Source: Rhodospirillales bacterium (lineage in GTDB: Bacteria > Pseudomonadota > Alphaproteobacteria > Reyranellales > Reyranellaceae). From it: DNA of 62,778 nucleotides. Both the position numbers and the translations under genes were made by a program. Location: contig JACPOB010000036.1 in the NCBI GenBank assembly GCA_016185145.1, positions 1 through 62,778 of the forward strand, given 5' to 3'. This document shows, piece after piece, positions 1 to 7,590 of this stretch. Positions within the stretch are counted from its first letter, which is position 1. Every line of letters begins with the position of its first letter. The notes under the pieces were generated by a model. It was not told where the DNA came from. It did not search any database and saw only the letters and a program-made list of their open reading frames with translations.

Positions 1-104
1 ACAACGCTGGCGCGTTGCCCACATGCCCACAGCCGCAACAACCACAGATGATGATAGCTTGAGAAGGTCAGAGGAGAGGAACGGCCTGACTTCCAATTAA
101 CAAA
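1..104. other. Left-edge sequence of unclear origin
   Basis: The receptor homology of the neighbouring gene fades at about position 105, and the sequence from there to the window edge gives no recognisable protein in any frame. It may be the end of an inserted element that cut the receptor gene, but no terminal inverted repeat can be assigned because the window starts here. Confidence 0.3.
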
Positions 105-2065
105 CCGCCCGGAGTGGTCCTAACGACCGGGTCCACTTCAAGATAGGCGTAACCCGCGAAGATCTGCCATTCCGGCGTGATACGGCCGGCCGCGCCGACG
201 CGGACGCCCTGCACGCGCACCGTGCCGGTCGGCGAGAAGGTGCCGTCGGCGTTCTGGCTGCGCGCGTTGTACTTGGTGATCTGGAACACCGCGCCATTGG
301 CCGACAGGTTGCCGTTCAGGAACTCGTACTTCAGGCCGGCCTCGTAGCCTTCGTTGTTCTCCGGCGGAAGATTCTGGGAACCCGTCGTCGAGGTGAGCTG
401 CTCGAGCGAGGGATTGAACGAGGTGCTGTAGGACACGTAGTACGACTGCTGGCGCGTCGGCTCGAAGATCGCGCCGCCGCGCACGCTGGTGAAGAAGTCG
501 GTCTGAAACATGTAAGGCGTCGTCGTGTTGCCGACGGTGTTTGCCGAATTGATCGAGTTGCCGACCTGCGCCGAATAGACATCCCAGCGCACGCCACCGA
601 CCAGCTTCAGCCAGGGCGTCACCTCGATCGTATCGTTGAAATAGGCGCCCAGGCCCCAGGCCTGCGAGGAGGCGTAGTTGCCGGGGATCTCCGGTGAGTT
701 GCCCGGCGTCCCCCCGCCGACCGTGTAGCCGGCCGGCGTGCAACCCACCGAACCCGCCACCATCGCGATGCCGTTGCAGAAGCCGTTACGGGTGTAGGTC
801 TTGTTCGTGTAGGACTCATAGTTGAGGTCCACGCCCATCAGCAGCAGATGGCCGATCTCGCCGGTCTTGAACTTGGCCTCGAGCTCGGCCTGGTTCTCGA
901 ACGTGATGTCGTTGATGTTTCGGTCGCGGCTGATCTGGCGAATCGAGAGCTGGTTCAGCGGCGCGCCGCTGTAGGGCGTGTTGCCCGGCCCGTTGGCGGC
1001 CTGGACGAAGCCGAAGTTGGGGCCGAGCGTGCCGACGAAGGCGCCGGACGTCTGCCGCACCGACGTGTTGACCCACAGGAACTCCGTCTGGTTGCGCGCC
1101 CGCAGGCCCGGATTGAACTTGTGGTCGACCGTGGCGTTGAGCTGGATGACGTCCTGCTCGGTATAGTCGTCGGACAGACCGTAATTGACGTTGCGCGGCA
1201 CATTGATCGGGAAGCCGTTGAGCGGCGGCACGCCGTAATTGATGTTGTCCTTGCGGTGCTGCAGGATCGCGCCCAGCGTGATCTCGGTCGGCGTGCCGAT
1301 GCCGAGCTTCACCGACGGCGCCAGTCCGAAATCCATGACGTTCGTGTTGTCGATGGTCGAGGCCTTGCCCCACTGGAACATGCCGTTGACGCGCGCGGCG
1401 TTGGTCTCCTCGAACGGCACGTTGACGTCGGCGGTGGTGCGGATGAGGCCGTTGGTCGTCACCTGGCCGCTGAGCTCGGTCGCCTGCTTGAGCCCGGGCT
1501 TCTTGGTCACCTGGTTGATGACGCCGCCGGTCGAGCCGCGGCCGAACAGCATGGAAGACGGTCCCATCAGGACCTCGATCGCCTCCAGCGCGAACGTGTC
1601 GCGATAGTACTGGCCGCGGTCGCGCATGGCGTCGAGGTAGATGTCGGTGCGCGCCGAGAAGCCGTTGAGGTTGATGTTGTTGCCGATCGTGCCGCCCTCG
1701 GCCGAGCCGATGGTGACGCCGGGCACGTTGCGCACCGCCTGGTCGAGGGTCGTCGCCGCCTGCGAGTTCATCAGCGCGCGATTGATGACGATCACCTGCT
1801 GCGGCACGTCCATCAGGTTTTCCGCACCCATGCGGAAGATCGACCCGCGGGTGGTCTGGAAATCCTCGCTCGGGCGCGAGCCGGTGACGGTGACGGGCTG
1901 CATCGTGGCCGGCGCGCTGGTGGTGGGTGCGCCCGGGGTCTGGTCCGGCGGTGGGGGCGTCGGGGCGGGACCTTGTGCATTCTGATCGGGCGGCTGCTGG
2001 GCCAGGGCGCCAGAGGCGAAGAGCAATCCGACCATTGCCGTCGTCGCAGGAACCGTACGCGTCAC
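68..2065 (-). CDS. TonB-dependent siderophore receptor, 3'-truncated
   Basis: Outer-membrane receptor of the catecholate/ferrichrome type that imports Fe-siderophore using TonB energy. It starts at a GTG (2065) behind GGGGAGAG. A signal peptide ends at ...ASGALA (about residue 22). A Pro/Thr-rich linker is followed by VTVTGSRPSEDF and a plug domain (about 70-185) with the typical GPSSMLFGRGSTGGVINQVTK motif, then beta-barrel strands. The protein stops at 665 residues with ...GGLLIGSQAVPLL. Family members usually run about 100 residues further and end in an aromatic residue (Phe or Trp), so the last strands are missing. Fur-box-like sites lie upstream. The family is clear; the truncation is inferred from the abnormal C-terminus. 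Confidence 0.9.
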   Translation of the reverse strand: MTRTVPATTAMVGLLFASGALAQQPPDQNAQGPAPTPPPPDQTPGAPTTSAPATMQPVTVTGSRPSEDFQTTRGSIFRMGAENLMDVPQQVIVINRALMNSQAATTLDQAVRNVPGVTIGSAEGGTIGNNINLNGFSARTDIYLDAMRDRGQYYRDTFALEAIEVLMGPSSMLFGRGSTGGVINQVTKKPGLKQATELSGQVTTNGLIRTTADVNVPFEETNAARVNGMFQWGKASTIDNTNVMDFGLAPSVKLGIGTPTEITLGAILQHRKDNINYGVPPLNGFPINVPRNVNYGLSDDYTEQDVIQLNATVDHKFNPGLRARNQTEFLWVNTSVRQTSGAFVGTLGPNFGFVQAANGPGNTPYSGAPLNQLSIRQISRDRNINDITFENQAELEAKFKTGEIGHLLLMGVDLNYESYTNKTYTRNGFCNGIAMVAGSVGCTPAGYTVGGGTPGNSPEIPGNYASSQAWGLGAYFNDTIEVTPWLKLVGGVRWDVYSAQVGNSINSANTVGNTTTPYMFQTDFFTSVRGGAIFEPTRQQSYYVSYSTSFNPSLEQLTSTTGSQNLPPENNEGYEAGLKYEFLNGNLSANGAVFQITKYNARSQNADGTFSPTGTVRVQGVRVGAAGRITPEWQIFAGYAYLEVDPVVRTTPGGLLIGSQAVPLL

Positions 2066-2106
2066 TTCAACTCTCCCCTAGGAACCGCGGCCGCTTCGAT
2101 TGCGGC

Positions 2107-2156
2107 GAATGCGAGTCATTATCATGATCCCAGGGGGAAGTGATAATTATTTGCAA
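2107..2156 (-). promoter_or_regulatory. Fur-box-like operator region upstream of the TonB receptor
   Basis: Read on the minus strand, the leader has two A/T-rich motifs, TGATAATGACTCGCATTC (2107-2128 region) and TTGCAAATAATTATCA (2141-2156). Both resemble the ATAATnATTATC-type Fur box, and they lie 40-90 bp upstream of a predicted siderophore receptor start. Iron-dependent repression by Fur is inferred from sequence and context. Confidence 0.5.
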
Positions 2157-2233
2157 AGCTGCGAAAATGCACAGCGATTGCAATGCAGTATTTCATACTA
2201 ACTGCGATTAGCTGATCTCGGTTGTGCGAGAAG

Positions 2234-2309
2234 TGGCGCGCCCGGCTGGATTCGAACCAGCGACCTACCGCTTAGAAGGCGGTTGCTCTATCCCCTGAGC
2301 TACGGGCGC
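2234..2309 (-). tRNA. tRNA-Arg (anticodon TCT)
   Basis: The minus strand folds as a full cloverleaf. Acceptor GCGCCCG pairs with CGGGCGC, the discriminator is G and CCA is encoded. The D-arm is TAGCTCAGGGGATAGAGCA, the anticodon loop CTTCTAA (TCT, reading AGA) sits in the stem ACCGC/GCGGT, and the T-arm contains GGTTCGAATCC. Length is 76 nt including CCA. Confidence 0.97.
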
Positions 2310-2421
2310 CCGAGTGATCACAGGCAACATAACACGGATCACGGCAGGCAATTTGACCATGCGCTTGCGCCCCGCCATAGCAGATCGTCGCGTTTTTTCA
2401 GGTGGGCCAAGCGAGGGCCGG

Positions 2422-2679
2422 ATGACAGACCAAGCCTTTCTGACCAAGGTTGGCCAGACGATCTGGGGCCCGGCCTGGCACGCTCCGATGGCCGAGGCCC
2501 TAAAACTGCCGCCGAGCACGATCGCCGCCTGGGCCGACGGCCGTGCCGCCGTCCCGGCCGACTCGTGGAAGGCGCTGCGCGAGGTCACCCGCCTGCACTA
2601 TCTCAAGCTCGCCGACCTCGATCCGCAGATCGTCAGCGCCTACGACGCAGCCGTGGCGCGCACGTCGGCCAAGCGATAG
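2422..2679 (+). CDS. Small HTH-like protein
   Basis: An 85-residue protein starting at the ATG of MTDQAFLTKVGQ. Residues about 8-50 (GQTIWGPAWHAPMAEALKLP, then PSTIAAWADGRAAVP) match the pattern of short Cro/C1-like helix-turn-helix proteins, in which a Gly-x-x-Trp lead precedes a helix, a turn and a W-x-x-G-x-x-x-x-P tail. It probably binds DNA or partners another small regulator; the target is unknown. It lies between a tRNA and a convergent NDUFS4-like gene. An upstream in-frame ATG at 2314 would extend it, but those residues look non-coding. Confidence 0.6.
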   Translation: MTDQAFLTKVGQTIWGPAWHAPMAEALKLPPSTIAAWADGRAAVPADSWKALREVTRLHYLKLADLDPQIVSAYDAAVARTSAKR

Positions 2680-2682
2680 GGG

Positions 2683-2985
2683 TCAGTGTGTCCAGCGGCC
2701 GATGCGGTTGTAGGCGAAGTTGTCGGCGTAGGCCTTTGGCCTGACGTGCCGCGCATGCGGCAGTTCCAGGGTGTAGCGCCAGCCGTTCTTCTCGGCGTAG
2801 GCCTTCGCCTCCTCCAGGGTGGCGAAGTAGAGCTTCACCTGCTGCATGGTGTCGCGCGAGCTGGTCCAGCCCATCAGCGGATCGATTTCCTTGGGCGCAG
2901 GCTCGCTCTCGAGCAGCCATTCCTTGGTGTTGCGCTGGCCCGATTGCATCGCCGTCTTGGCCGGCTTGTAGATGCGCACCTGCAT
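2683..2985 (-). CDS. NDUFS4-like complex I accessory subunit (ETC complex I subunit family)
   Basis: A 100-residue protein of the NDUFS4/NDUFA4 family (PF04800 type), a peripheral subunit of alphaproteobacterial and mitochondrial NADH:quinone oxidoreductase. Diagnostic stretches are the N-terminal VRIYKPAKTAMQSG, W-LE-EP--------MGWTSS, then a DTMQQVKLYFATLEEAKAYAE-like helix and the C-terminal YADNFAYNRIGRWTH. It is solitary here, as is usual because it is often not in the nuo operon. The start is the ATG at 2985. Confidence 0.92.
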   Translation of the reverse strand: MQVRIYKPAKTAMQSGQRNTKEWLLESEPAPKEIDPLMGWTSSRDTMQQVKLYFATLEEAKAYAEKNGWRYTLELPHARHVRPKAYADNFAYNRIGRWTH

Positions 2986-3014
2986 GAACGTCGATACTCC
3001 CTGCGGCGGCGGCG

Positions 3015-3091
3015 TGGTCGGGGCGGCCGGATTCGAACCGACGACCTTCTGCGCCCAAGGCAGACGCGCTACCAGACTGCGCTACGCCCCG
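3015..3091 (-). tRNA. tRNA-Pro (anticodon TGG)
   Basis: The minus strand forms a cloverleaf. Acceptor CGGGGCG pairs with CGCCCCG, followed by discriminator A and an encoded CCA. The D-arm is TAGCGCAGTCTGGTAGCGC, the anticodon loop CTTGGGC (TGG) sits in TCTGC/GCAGA, and the T-arm has GGTTCGAATCC. Length is 77 nt. Confidence 0.97.
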
Positions 3092-3173
3092 CCGCAATGA
3101 TCCTTAGGCGCGGGCTTTCTACCAGCGACCGGGACGGCTCGAAAGCGCAATTTCCGGGTGGTACTGTAGGGCC

Positions 3174-3581
3174 ATGTTCGATCAGACACCTGAACAGGGG
3201 CGGCCCGGCCGGGCGCCTTCGATCAACGTCCTGGGTGGCGCCCTGCAGCCCTGCTCGCTCGATCCCGTCACCGGCTTCTACCGCGACGGCTGCTGCAATA
3301 CCGGGCGCGAGGACCTCGGCCTGCATACGGTCTGTGTGATCATGACCGCCGAGTTCCTGGCCTTCTCCAAAGCTCAGGGCAACGACCTCTCGACTCCGAT
3401 GCCCCAATATGGCTTTGCCGGACTGAAACCGGGCGATCGCTGGTGCCTGTGCGCCAGCCGCTGGAAGGATGCGCTGGACGCCGGCGCCGCTCCGCAGGTC
3501 GTGCTCGAGGCGACCCATGCCATGACCCTGCACATCGTCCCGCTCGACGACCTCAAGAAGCACGCCGTCAGGCTTCAATGA
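3174..3581 (+). CDS. DUF2237 family protein
   Basis: A 135-residue protein matching DUF2237 along its length. It shows NVLGGALQPCSLDPVTGFYR, DGCCNTG, HTVCVIMTAEFL, GNDLSTPMPQYGFAGLKPG and DRWCLCASRW. Conserved Cys, His and Asp residues suggest metal binding or a structural role, but the biochemical function is unknown. It is monocistronic, with the ATG at 3174 close behind the tRNA-Pro gene on the other strand. Confidence 0.9.
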   Translation: MFDQTPEQGRPGRAPSINVLGGALQPCSLDPVTGFYRDGCCNTGREDLGLHTVCVIMTAEFLAFSKAQGNDLSTPMPQYGFAGLKPGDRWCLCASRWKDALDAGAAPQVVLEATHAMTLHIVPLDDLKKHAVRLQ

Positions 3582-3657
3582 ACTGGCGGCGGCGCCCGGC
3601 GTCGGGCTCGTTCCACACGGCAATGTAGTCCTGAACGAAGGTATGGGTGTCGCTCAG
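3568..3657 (-). pseudogene. N-terminal relic of a SnoaL/NTF2-like protein
   Basis: The minus strand encodes about 29 residues, SDTHTFVQDYIAVWNEPDAG followed by RRRQFIEA, which fit the first helix of SnoaL-like (NTF2 fold) proteins. A TGA follows at once and no ATG/GTG start lies in frame upstream. Family members are about 110-140 residues long, so this is a remnant. It overlaps the 3' end of the DUF2237 gene by 14 bp. Confidence 0.4.
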
Positions 3658-3718
3658 GGAGCCAACATGGCGTGATGCCGGCGCAGGGTCGATGACGCAA
3701 GGCAGTCGAGGTGTTCCG

Positions 3719-4378
3719 ATGAAGAGCTGGCCAAGGATCGACGGCGCACTCGCCGACTATGTCGACGGCAACTGGCTGCGCGACAGCCCACTCAAGCGCC
3801 GGCTGCGCGAGGAGACCGCGAAGATGCCGGGCGCGGGCATGCAGATCTCGGCGTACCAGGGGCAGCAGATCGGCCTGCTCGTCCGCGCCGTCGGCGCGCG
3901 GCGCGCCGTCGAGGTCGGCACGTTCACCGGCTACTCGGCGCTCTGCATCGCCGAGGCCCTGCCCGACGACGGCAAGCTCTGGTGTTGCGATGTCAGCGAG
4001 GAATGGACCCGGATCGGCAAACGCTACTGGAAGGAGGCCGGGCTGGAGAACCGCATCGAGCTCACAGTCGCTCCTGCGCTCAAGACGCTCGACTGGCTGC
4101 TGGCCCAGGGCCTCGCCGGCCAACTCGACCTCGCCTTCATCGACGCCGACAAGACCAGCTACGACGCCTACTACGAGCGCTGCCTGAAACTGCTGCGTCG
4201 CGGCGGACTGGTGCTGATCGACAACGTCATCTGGGGCGGCTCGGTCGCCAACCTGGCCGACAAGGACGCCGACACCGTGGCGATCCGCGCGCTCAACGCC
4301 AAGCTCCGGAAGGACGAGCGCGTCGACCTCACCCTGTTCGCGGTGGGTGACGGGATGACGTGTGCGTTGAAGCGTTGA
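3719..4378 (+). CDS. Class I SAM-dependent O-methyltransferase (catechol/caffeoyl-CoA OMT family)
   Basis: A 219-residue cytosolic methyltransferase of the Methyltransf_3 family. The SAM-binding motif is AVEVGTFTGYSALCIAEALP. The metal/catalytic segment DLAFIDADKTSYDAYYERCL and the later LVLIDNVIWGG are typical of Mg-dependent catechol-type enzymes. The ATG at 3719 has a GAGG about 10 nt upstream; an upstream in-frame start at 3647 adds residues unlike the family. The substrate is unknown, probably a vicinal-diol aromatic compound. It is monocistronic and faces a convergent DUF192 gene across a family A repeat. Confidence 0.88.
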   Translation: MKSWPRIDGALADYVDGNWLRDSPLKRRLREETAKMPGAGMQISAYQGQQIGLLVRAVGARRAVEVGTFTGYSALCIAEALPDDGKLWCCDVSEEWTRIGKRYWKEAGLENRIELTVAPALKTLDWLLAQGLAGQLDLAFIDADKTSYDAYYERCLKLLRRGGLVLIDNVIWGGSVANLADKDADTVAIRALNAKLRKDERVDLTLFAVGDGMTCALKR

Positions 4379-4390
4379 GGAGGCTTATGA

Positions 4391-4462
4391 TCTTCCGGAC
4401 CGCGCGCGTCCTCGCGCGCTCATGATCATGAGGCGGGCGAGACGCCCGCGGTCCGAATCATG
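4391..4462. repeat. Family A palindromic element, copy A1
   Basis: Starts TCTTCCGGACCGCG and ends CGCGGTCCGAA, with a TCATGATCATGA centre. It fills the gap between two convergent genes (stops at 4378 and 4467). It is more diverged than the other copies. Confidence 0.75.
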
Positions 4463-4466
4463 AGCT

Positions 4467-4961
4467 TCACGCGTTGCCGAAGATCGGGTGCTTGACCTTG
4501 TCGCCGGGCTTGATGCCGAGGAGCCGTGCGCTGCCGCCGTTGATCTCGAGCACGGCGCGCACCGGGAACTGGCTGGGGATGGGGTCGGTCGACAAGGGCG
4601 TGGCGTTGGAGTGGATGTGCTTGATCGTGCCGTCGCCGGCGATGAACAGCATGTCGAGCGGGATCAGCGTGTTCTTCATCCAGAAGCTCACCGGCGCATC
4701 CTGGTAGAAGTCGAACAGCATGCCGTCATAGGGCCCGAGCTTTTCCCGGAACATGAGCCCGCGCGAACGCTCGGCGTCGTTCAGCGCCAGCTCGATGTCG
4801 AACTTGATCTCCCGCGCCGCAGTCGCGACGACGAGCGACGATTTCTTGAACGTGATCTCAGAGCTCTGCGCCCGCGCGCCGACCGCCATCAGGACAGCAG
4901 GGGCTGCAAGCAGCAGGCGGCGGCCGAGCCGCGTTCCGGAACGAAGGGATGCCATGGCCAT
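4467..4961 (-). CDS. DUF192 family secreted protein
   Basis: About 164 residues from the ATG at 4961 (MAMASLRSGTRLGRRLLLAA). The N-terminus is a signal peptide ending ...VGARA. The mature part is a DUF192 domain with ALNDAERSRGLMFREKL, GMLFDFYQ, VSFWMKNTLIPLDMLFI, and the C-terminal VLEINGGSARLLGIKPGDKV. These are small periplasmic beta-barrel proteins of unknown function. A TTG at 4997 is a possible but poorer start. It is divergent from the thiamine-precursor transporter. Confidence 0.88.
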   Translation of the reverse strand: MAMASLRSGTRLGRRLLLAAPAVLMAVGARAQSSEITFKKSSLVVATAAREIKFDIELALNDAERSRGLMFREKLGPYDGMLFDFYQDAPVSFWMKNTLIPLDMLFIAGDGTIKHIHSNATPLSTDPIPSQFPVRAVLEINGGSARLLGIKPGDKVKHPIFGNA

Positions 4962-5002
4962 GGAATAACGGGTGCCCGGCGATTTCGTCAAACTCAAGAC
5001 AC

Positions 5003-5031
5003 TTGCGTGACAGTTCCCGTCTTTCCATAGT
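5003..5031 (+). promoter_or_regulatory. Candidate sigma-70 promoter of the riboswitch-controlled transporter operon
   Basis: TTGCGT (5003-5008) and CATAGT (5026-5031) are separated by 17 bp. This would start transcription at about 5037, a few bases before the riboswitch P1 helix. The hexamer match is partial (3/6 and 4/6), so position is the main support. Confidence 0.4.
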
Positions 5032-5039
5032 GCCCGGGT

Positions 5040-5128
5040 TCACCGGGGGGAGCCCATTCTGGGCTGAGAGGTTCGCAAGAACGACCCCGGCAACCTGATC
5101 CGGTTAGTACCGGCGTAGGGACTGGTGA
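5040..5128 (+). promoter_or_regulatory. TPP riboswitch (THI element)
   Basis: The conserved core is intact: GGGGGGAGCCC...GGGCTGAGAG (5045-5070), then ACCCCGGCAACCTGATCCGG (5084-5103), then TTAGTACCGGCGTAGGGA (5104-5121). The closing helix P1 pairs TCACC (5040-5044) with GGTGA (5124-5128), and that second strand contains the GTG start codon of the next gene (5125-5127). Binding of TPP would stabilise P1 and hide both the start codon and the GTAGGGA ribosome site. The next three genes form a thiamine-precursor ABC transporter, consistent with control by thiamine. Confidence 0.93.
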
Positions 5129-5847
5129 CGTACTTGTCGTCTGCTCCTCCCCTTCTCGTGCGCGATGCGAGCATCGCCTTCGGCGATCGCCTGGTTGCCC
5201 GCGACCTGACGCTGGAATTCCCGGCCGGCCGCACGACCTGCCTGCTCGGCCGCTCCGGCGTCGGCAAGACCTCTCTGCTGCGCTGGCTGGCCGGCCTGCT
5301 GCCGGATGCGCCGCGATCGCAGTCCATCGCCTACATGGCGCAATCCGACCTGCTGCTGCCGTGGCTATCGGTCCTCGACAATGTCCTGCTGGGCTATCGC
5401 CTGCGCGGCGATCGCGCCGCACTGGCCGCCGCCGAGGGACGGGCCCGCTCCGTGCTGGCGGAAGTCGGACTGGCCGGTCGGCTCGATGATCGTCCGGCCG
5501 AGCTGTCCGGCGGCATGCGCCAGCGCGCGGCGCTCGCCCGCACGTTGTGCGAAGACCGGCCGGTCGTGCTGATGGACGAGCCGTTCGCCCATCTCGACGC
5601 GGTGACGCGGCTGGACTTGCAGGACCTCGCGGCGCGCCTGCTCGTCGGGCGCACCGCCGTGCTGGTAACCCACGATCCACTGGAGGCGCTGCGCATCGGC
5701 CATCAGATCCGCGTGCTCGCCGGCACGCCGTTCGTTGCCGGTCCGCCGATCGAGCCGCCGGGAGAGGTTCCGCGCGATCCGGCCGATCCCCGACTGCTCG
5801 GCCTGCACGCGCGCCTCGTTGCCGAGTTGCGGGGCTTCTCGCCATGA
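5125..5847 (+). CDS. ABC transporter ATP-binding protein for a thiamine precursor (ThiZ-like)
   Basis: A 240-residue ATPase that powers import of a pyrimidine precursor of thiamine, probably hydroxymethylpyrimidine or a formylamino analogue. Walker A is GRSGVGKT (42-49). A Q-loop MAQSDLLLPW, the signature LSGGMRQRAALART, Walker B VVLMDEPFAHLD and an H-loop THD follow. The start is GTG at 5125, embedded in the P1 helix of the upstream TPP riboswitch. The permease gene overlaps its stop by ATGA (5844-5847). Nitrate/sulfonate-type ATPases look alike; the riboswitch points to thiamine. Confidence 0.9.
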   Translation: MTYLSSAPPLLVRDASIAFGDRLVARDLTLEFPAGRTTCLLGRSGVGKTSLLRWLAGLLPDAPRSQSIAYMAQSDLLLPWLSVLDNVLLGYRLRGDRAALAAAEGRARSVLAEVGLAGRLDDRPAELSGGMRQRAALARTLCEDRPVVLMDEPFAHLDAVTRLDLQDLAARLLVGRTAVLVTHDPLEALRIGHQIRVLAGTPFVAGPPIEPPGEVPRDPADPRLLGLHARLVAELRGFSP

Positions 5848-6578
5848 GACCGCTGATCACCGCCGTCGGCCTGTTGTTGGCTTGGGAAGCGCTGGTCTGG
5901 GCGACGGGCGTGCCGCCCTACATCCTGCCGCCGCCGTCGCGGGTGCTGGCGGTACTGATCGAACGTTCCGATCTCCTGCTTGGCGAGGCCGTCTGGACGG
6001 CGACGGAAATGATCGTCGGGCTGCTGCTCGGCCTGATTCTGGGAGCTGCCCTCGCCATCGTCTTCGCCGCGTCGGCCGGCTGGCGGCGCTGGGCGCTCCC
6101 GCTGGTGATCGTCTCCCAGGCGATCCCCGTGATCGCCATCGCGCCGCTGCTCGTGCTGTGGCTGGGCTACGGCATGGCCTCCAAGGTGGCGATGGCGGCC
6201 CTGGTGATCTTCTTCCCCGTCGTCAGCGCCCTCTATGACGGGCTGCGGCGCACCAACGAGGGCTGGCTCGATCTCGCCCGCACCATGGACGCGAGCCCGC
6301 TCGCCGTGCTGCTGCAGATCCGGCTGCCGGCCGCCCTGCCCGCCTTCGCTTCGGGCGCGCGCATTGCCGCCGCCGTTGCGCCGATCGGCGCGGTGATCGG
6401 CGAATGGGTCGGCGCCAGCGCCGGCCTCGGCTACCTGATGACGCTGTCCCTGGCGCGCGCCCAGACCCCGCTCGCCTTCGCCGCCCTCGTCGTGCTCTGC
6501 CTGCTCGGCCTCGCGCTCTACTACGCGACCGACTGGGCGGCGCGCGTCTTGGTGCCCTGGCAATCGCAAGGAGAATGA
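5844..6578 (+). CDS. ABC transporter permease for a thiamine precursor (ThiX-like)
   Basis: A 244-residue inner-membrane permease of the BPD_transp_1 family with about six membrane helices. The EAA-type loop is LDLARTMDASPLAVLLQIRLPAALPAFASGARIAAAVAPIGA. An N-terminal PPYILPPPSRV motif is typical of the NitT/TauT-like class used for hydroxymethylpyrimidine uptake. It is translationally coupled to the ATPase gene by a 4-nt overlap, and the binding-protein gene follows at once. Confidence 0.9.
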   Translation: MRPLITAVGLLLAWEALVWATGVPPYILPPPSRVLAVLIERSDLLLGEAVWTATEMIVGLLLGLILGAALAIVFAASAGWRRWALPLVIVSQAIPVIAIAPLLVLWLGYGMASKVAMAALVIFFPVVSALYDGLRRTNEGWLDLARTMDASPLAVLLQIRLPAALPAFASGARIAAAVAPIGAVIGEWVGASAGLGYLMTLSLARAQTPLAFAALVVLCLLGLALYYATDWAARVLVPWQSQGE

Positions 6579-6580
6579 CG

Positions 6581-7534
6581 ATGCGAATTCTGATCCGACT
6601 GCTCGCGGCGCTCGCGCTGACGAGCCTGATGGCAGGTGGGGCGCTGCCCGCCGCGGCACAGGACAAGGTTCGCGTGCTGCTCGACTGGTTCGTCAATCCC
6701 GACCACGCCGCCTTGGTGATCGCCAAGCAGCGCGGCATCTTCGCCAAGCACGGCCTCGACGTCGAACTGATCGCGCCAGCTGATCCCAACGCGCCGCCCA
6801 AGCTCGTTGCGGCGGGACAGGCCGAGTATGCCGTGTCCTACCAGCCGACCTTGCAGATGCTGGCGGCCGAAGGCCTGCCGCTGGTGCGTGTCGGCGTGTT
6901 GGTTGCGCAGCCGCTCAACTCGCTGGTGGCGCTCGAGGACGGGCCGGTGAAGTCGATCGCCGACTTCAAGGGCCGCAAGATCGGCTACTCGATCGCGGGC
7001 TTCGAGGAGGCTCTGCTGGGCGCCATCCTCGAGAAGGCCGGCCTGACCCTGAAGGACGTCACCTTGGTCAACGTCAACTTCGCGTTGACCACGGCGTTGA
7101 TGAGCAAGCAGGTCGACGGCGTGATCGGTGCCTTCCGCAATTTCGAGCTGAACGACCTCGCCCTGCACAAGGCCAAGGGCCGTTTGTGGGAGGTCGAGAA
7201 GAACGGCGTGCCGACCTACGACGAGCTGATCCTTGTCACCAAGCGTGAGACCGTCGACGTGGCGCGGACCAAGAAGCTTCTCGCCGCCATCGCCGAAGCG
7301 ACCGCATGGCTGAAGGCCAATCCGGAGGAGGCCTGGGGCATCTTCTCCAAGTCGGGCAAGGAGCTCGACAGCGAGCTGAACAAGCTCGCGTGGAAGGACA
7401 CGCTGCCGCTCCTGGCAGCCGATCCGGCAGTACTCGATCGCACGCGCTACTCGGCGTTCGCCGACTTCCTGGTGAAGCGCGGGCTGATCAAACAGGCGCC
7501 GGCGCCCGACAGCTATTTGCGGGAGATCAGGTGA
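6581..7534 (+). CDS. Periplasmic binding protein for a thiamine precursor (ThiY-like, NMT1/THI5 fold)
   Basis: A 317-residue binding protein with a signal peptide ending ...LPAAAQ. The mature N-terminus VRVLLDWFVNPDHAALVIAK followed by GIFAKHGLDVELIAP is the hallmark of NMT1/THI5-like proteins that bind hydroxymethylpyrimidine-type ligands. AAGQAEYAVSYQPT and GRKIGYSI are also typical. An AAGGAG site suits the ATG at 6581 better than the ATG at 6575, which would overlap the permease stop. It is the third gene of the riboswitch-controlled operon. Confidence 0.9.
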   Translation: MRILIRLLAALALTSLMAGGALPAAAQDKVRVLLDWFVNPDHAALVIAKQRGIFAKHGLDVELIAPADPNAPPKLVAAGQAEYAVSYQPTLQMLAAEGLPLVRVGVLVAQPLNSLVALEDGPVKSIADFKGRKIGYSIAGFEEALLGAILEKAGLTLKDVTLVNVNFALTTALMSKQVDGVIGAFRNFELNDLALHKAKGRLWEVEKNGVPTYDELILVTKRETVDVARTKKLLAAIAEATAWLKANPEEAWGIFSKSGKELDSELNKLAWKDTLPLLAADPAVLDRTRYSAFADFLVKRGLIKQAPAPDSYLREIR

Positions 7535-7537
7535 AGG

Positions 7538-7582
7538 CCTCACCCTGAGGAGCACCGCGCAGCGGTGCTCCTCAGGGTGAGG
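7538..7582. repeat. Family B element, minimal copy B1 (possible bidirectional terminator)
   Basis: A near-perfect hairpin: CCTCACCCTGAGGAGCACCGC and its reverse complement around a 2-nt centre. It lies 3 nt after the transporter operon and 8 nt before the stop of the convergent cold-shock gene, so it may end both transcripts. There is no T-tract. Confidence 0.7.
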
Positions 7583-7590
7583 TTGTGATG

